The notes under the pieces were generated by a model, which worked only from the letters and a program-made list of their open reading frames with translations, searched no databases and was not told the DNA's origin. From the NCBI GenBank assembly GCA_019695455.1, contig JAEUAC010000262.1, positions 1 through 6,774 on the forward strand: 6,774 nucleotides of DNA, in the 5' to 3' direction. This DNA is from Methylorubrum extorquens (GTDB lineage Bacteria > Pseudomonadota > Alphaproteobacteria > Rhizobiales > Beijerinckiaceae). The position numbers were made by a program, and so were the translations under genes. Shown piece after piece: positions 5,982 to 6,774 of this stretch (its first letter is position 1; each line of letters begins with the position of its first letter).

Positions 5982-6774
5982 GTGACCCTGACGGCCCGGC
6001 ACGGCATCGGCGCGCTCGAACTGCGCGGCCTGCGACGCGAGTTCGGGCGCCTCGCGGCGCTCGGCGGCGTCGACCTGCGCATCGAGGAGGGCGAGTTCAT
6101 CGCGCTCCTGGGGCCGTCGGGCTGCGGCAAGTCCACGGCGCTGAACTGCATCGCCGGGCTCCTGCCGCTCTCGGGCGGCTCCATCCACCTCGGCGAGCGC
6201 CGCATCGACCGGCTGAAGCCGGAGGAGCGCGGCTTCGGCATGGTGTTCCAGTCCTACGCGCTCTTCCCGCACATGAGCGTGCGCCGGAACGTCGGCTTCG
6301 GTCTCGCCATGCGGGGCGTGCGGAAGGCCGAGGCCGAGCGCCGGATCGACGAGGCGCTGGCCCTCGTGCGGCTCCAGTCGCAGGCCGAGAAGCTGCCCGG
6401 CCAGCTCTCCGGCGGCCAGCAGCAGCGCGTCGCGATCGCGCGCGCGGTCGTCATCGAGCCCGCCATCGTCCTGATGGACGAGCCCCTGTCGAACCTCGAC
6501 GCGAAGCTGCGCCTCGAGATGCGGACCGAGATCCGCCGCATCCACGACGCCATCGGGTCGACCACGATCTACGTCACGCACGACCAGGACGAGGCGCTCT
6601 CCATGGCGGACCGGATCGTCGTCATGCGGGACGGCATCGTGCGCCAGACCGGCACGCCGGCCGAGCTCTACGAGCGCCCCCTCCATGCCGACGTCGCGGC
6701 CTTCATGGGGTTCCGCAACCACATCGCGGGCCGGGTCGCGTCCGTCGCGGGCGGGCGGGCCGAGATCGAGGTCG
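5982..6774 (+). CDS. ABC transporter ATP-binding protein, PotA/FbpC-like (3' end outside window)
   Basis: This is the ATPase subunit expected to power the importer whose solute-binding protein is encoded just upstream. The window holds 264 residues and cuts the gene before its stop; the family is usually 340-380 long. All ATPase motifs are intact: Walker A GPSGCGKST (44-52), Q-loop VFQSYALFPHM (88-98), signature LSGGQQQR (142-149), Walker B IVLMDEP (162-168), D-loop SNLD (170-173) and H-loop His200 (VTHDQDEA). The sequence then runs through TGTPAELYERP and FMGFRN (241-246) into what should be the C-terminal TOBE regulatory domain. This layout is that of the CUT1/polyamine/iron importer ATPases rather than exporters. 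The GTG start follows the previous stop codon by 34 bases. Permease genes are expected to the right. The ligand is unknown. Confidence 0.93.
   Translation, partial: MTLTARHGIGALELRGLRREFGRLAALGGVDLRIEEGEFIALLGPSGCGKSTALNCIAGLLPLSGGSIHLGERRIDRLKPEERGFGMVFQSYALFPHMSVRRNVGFGLAMRGVRKAEAERRIDEALALVRLQSQAEKLPGQLSGGQQQRVAIARAVVIEPAIVLMDEPLSNLDAKLRLEMRTEIRRIHDAIGSTTIYVTHDQDEALSMADRIVVMRDGIVRQTGTPAELYERPLHADVAAFMGFRNHIAGRVASVAGGRAEIEV

Noticed and set aside
4694..6241. 515-codon open frame on the minus strand
   Set aside because: It is antisense to the solute-binding protein and the ATPase gene, with low-complexity composition and no family motif.

Overview
The window is a very GC-rich stretch (roughly 70% G+C by eye) of what looks like an alphaproteobacterial chromosome, probably order Hyphomicrobiales and possibly a Methylobacteriaceae-type organism. 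The main pointers are an EcfG (ECF15) type sigma factor, a family largely confined to Alphaproteobacteria, together with the codon usage and a GTCATGGCCGGG-type palindrome of a kind I recall as common between genes in this group. The lineage is an inference; nothing in the window fixes the genus.

All genes read left to right. (1) 1-1253: the C-terminal ~416 residues of a GlgX/TreX glycogen debranching enzyme, cut by the left edge. (2) 1343-1885: a 180-residue EcfG-like general-stress sigma factor, with a possible housekeeping promoter in the 89-base gap before it. (3) 1886-2081: a GC-rich spacer with one imperfect hairpin. (4) 2082-3500: a complete D-hydantoinase/dihydropyrimidinase with all metal ligands. 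(5) 3568-4578: a patatin-like phospholipase resembling the CapV/COG3621 group, with a strong ribosome binding site. (6) 4579-4780: a spacer with two perfect hairpins, one being a 14-bp inverted repeat. (7) 4781-5947: a Tat-exported ABC solute-binding protein. (8) 5982-6774: the ATPase of the same transporter, running off the right edge. Its GTG start is supported by a Shine-Dalgarno sequence.

The genes form three loose groups: carbohydrate reserve/stress (glgX plus sigma factor), two single-gene units (hydantoinase and patatin), and an ABC importer operon that continues to the right, presumably into permease genes. The hydantoinase and the importer could share a substrate (a cyclic ureide or its product), but the patatin gene and strong hairpins lie between them, so this is only a hypothesis.

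I see no tRNA, rRNA, CRISPR array, insertion sequence or phage gene, and no convincing new multi-gene system. The items most worth a second look are the patatin without a visible CBASS partner and with an altered oxyanion-loop motif, the EcfG paralog lacking phyR/nepR beside glgX, and the double-hairpin leader before the transporter.
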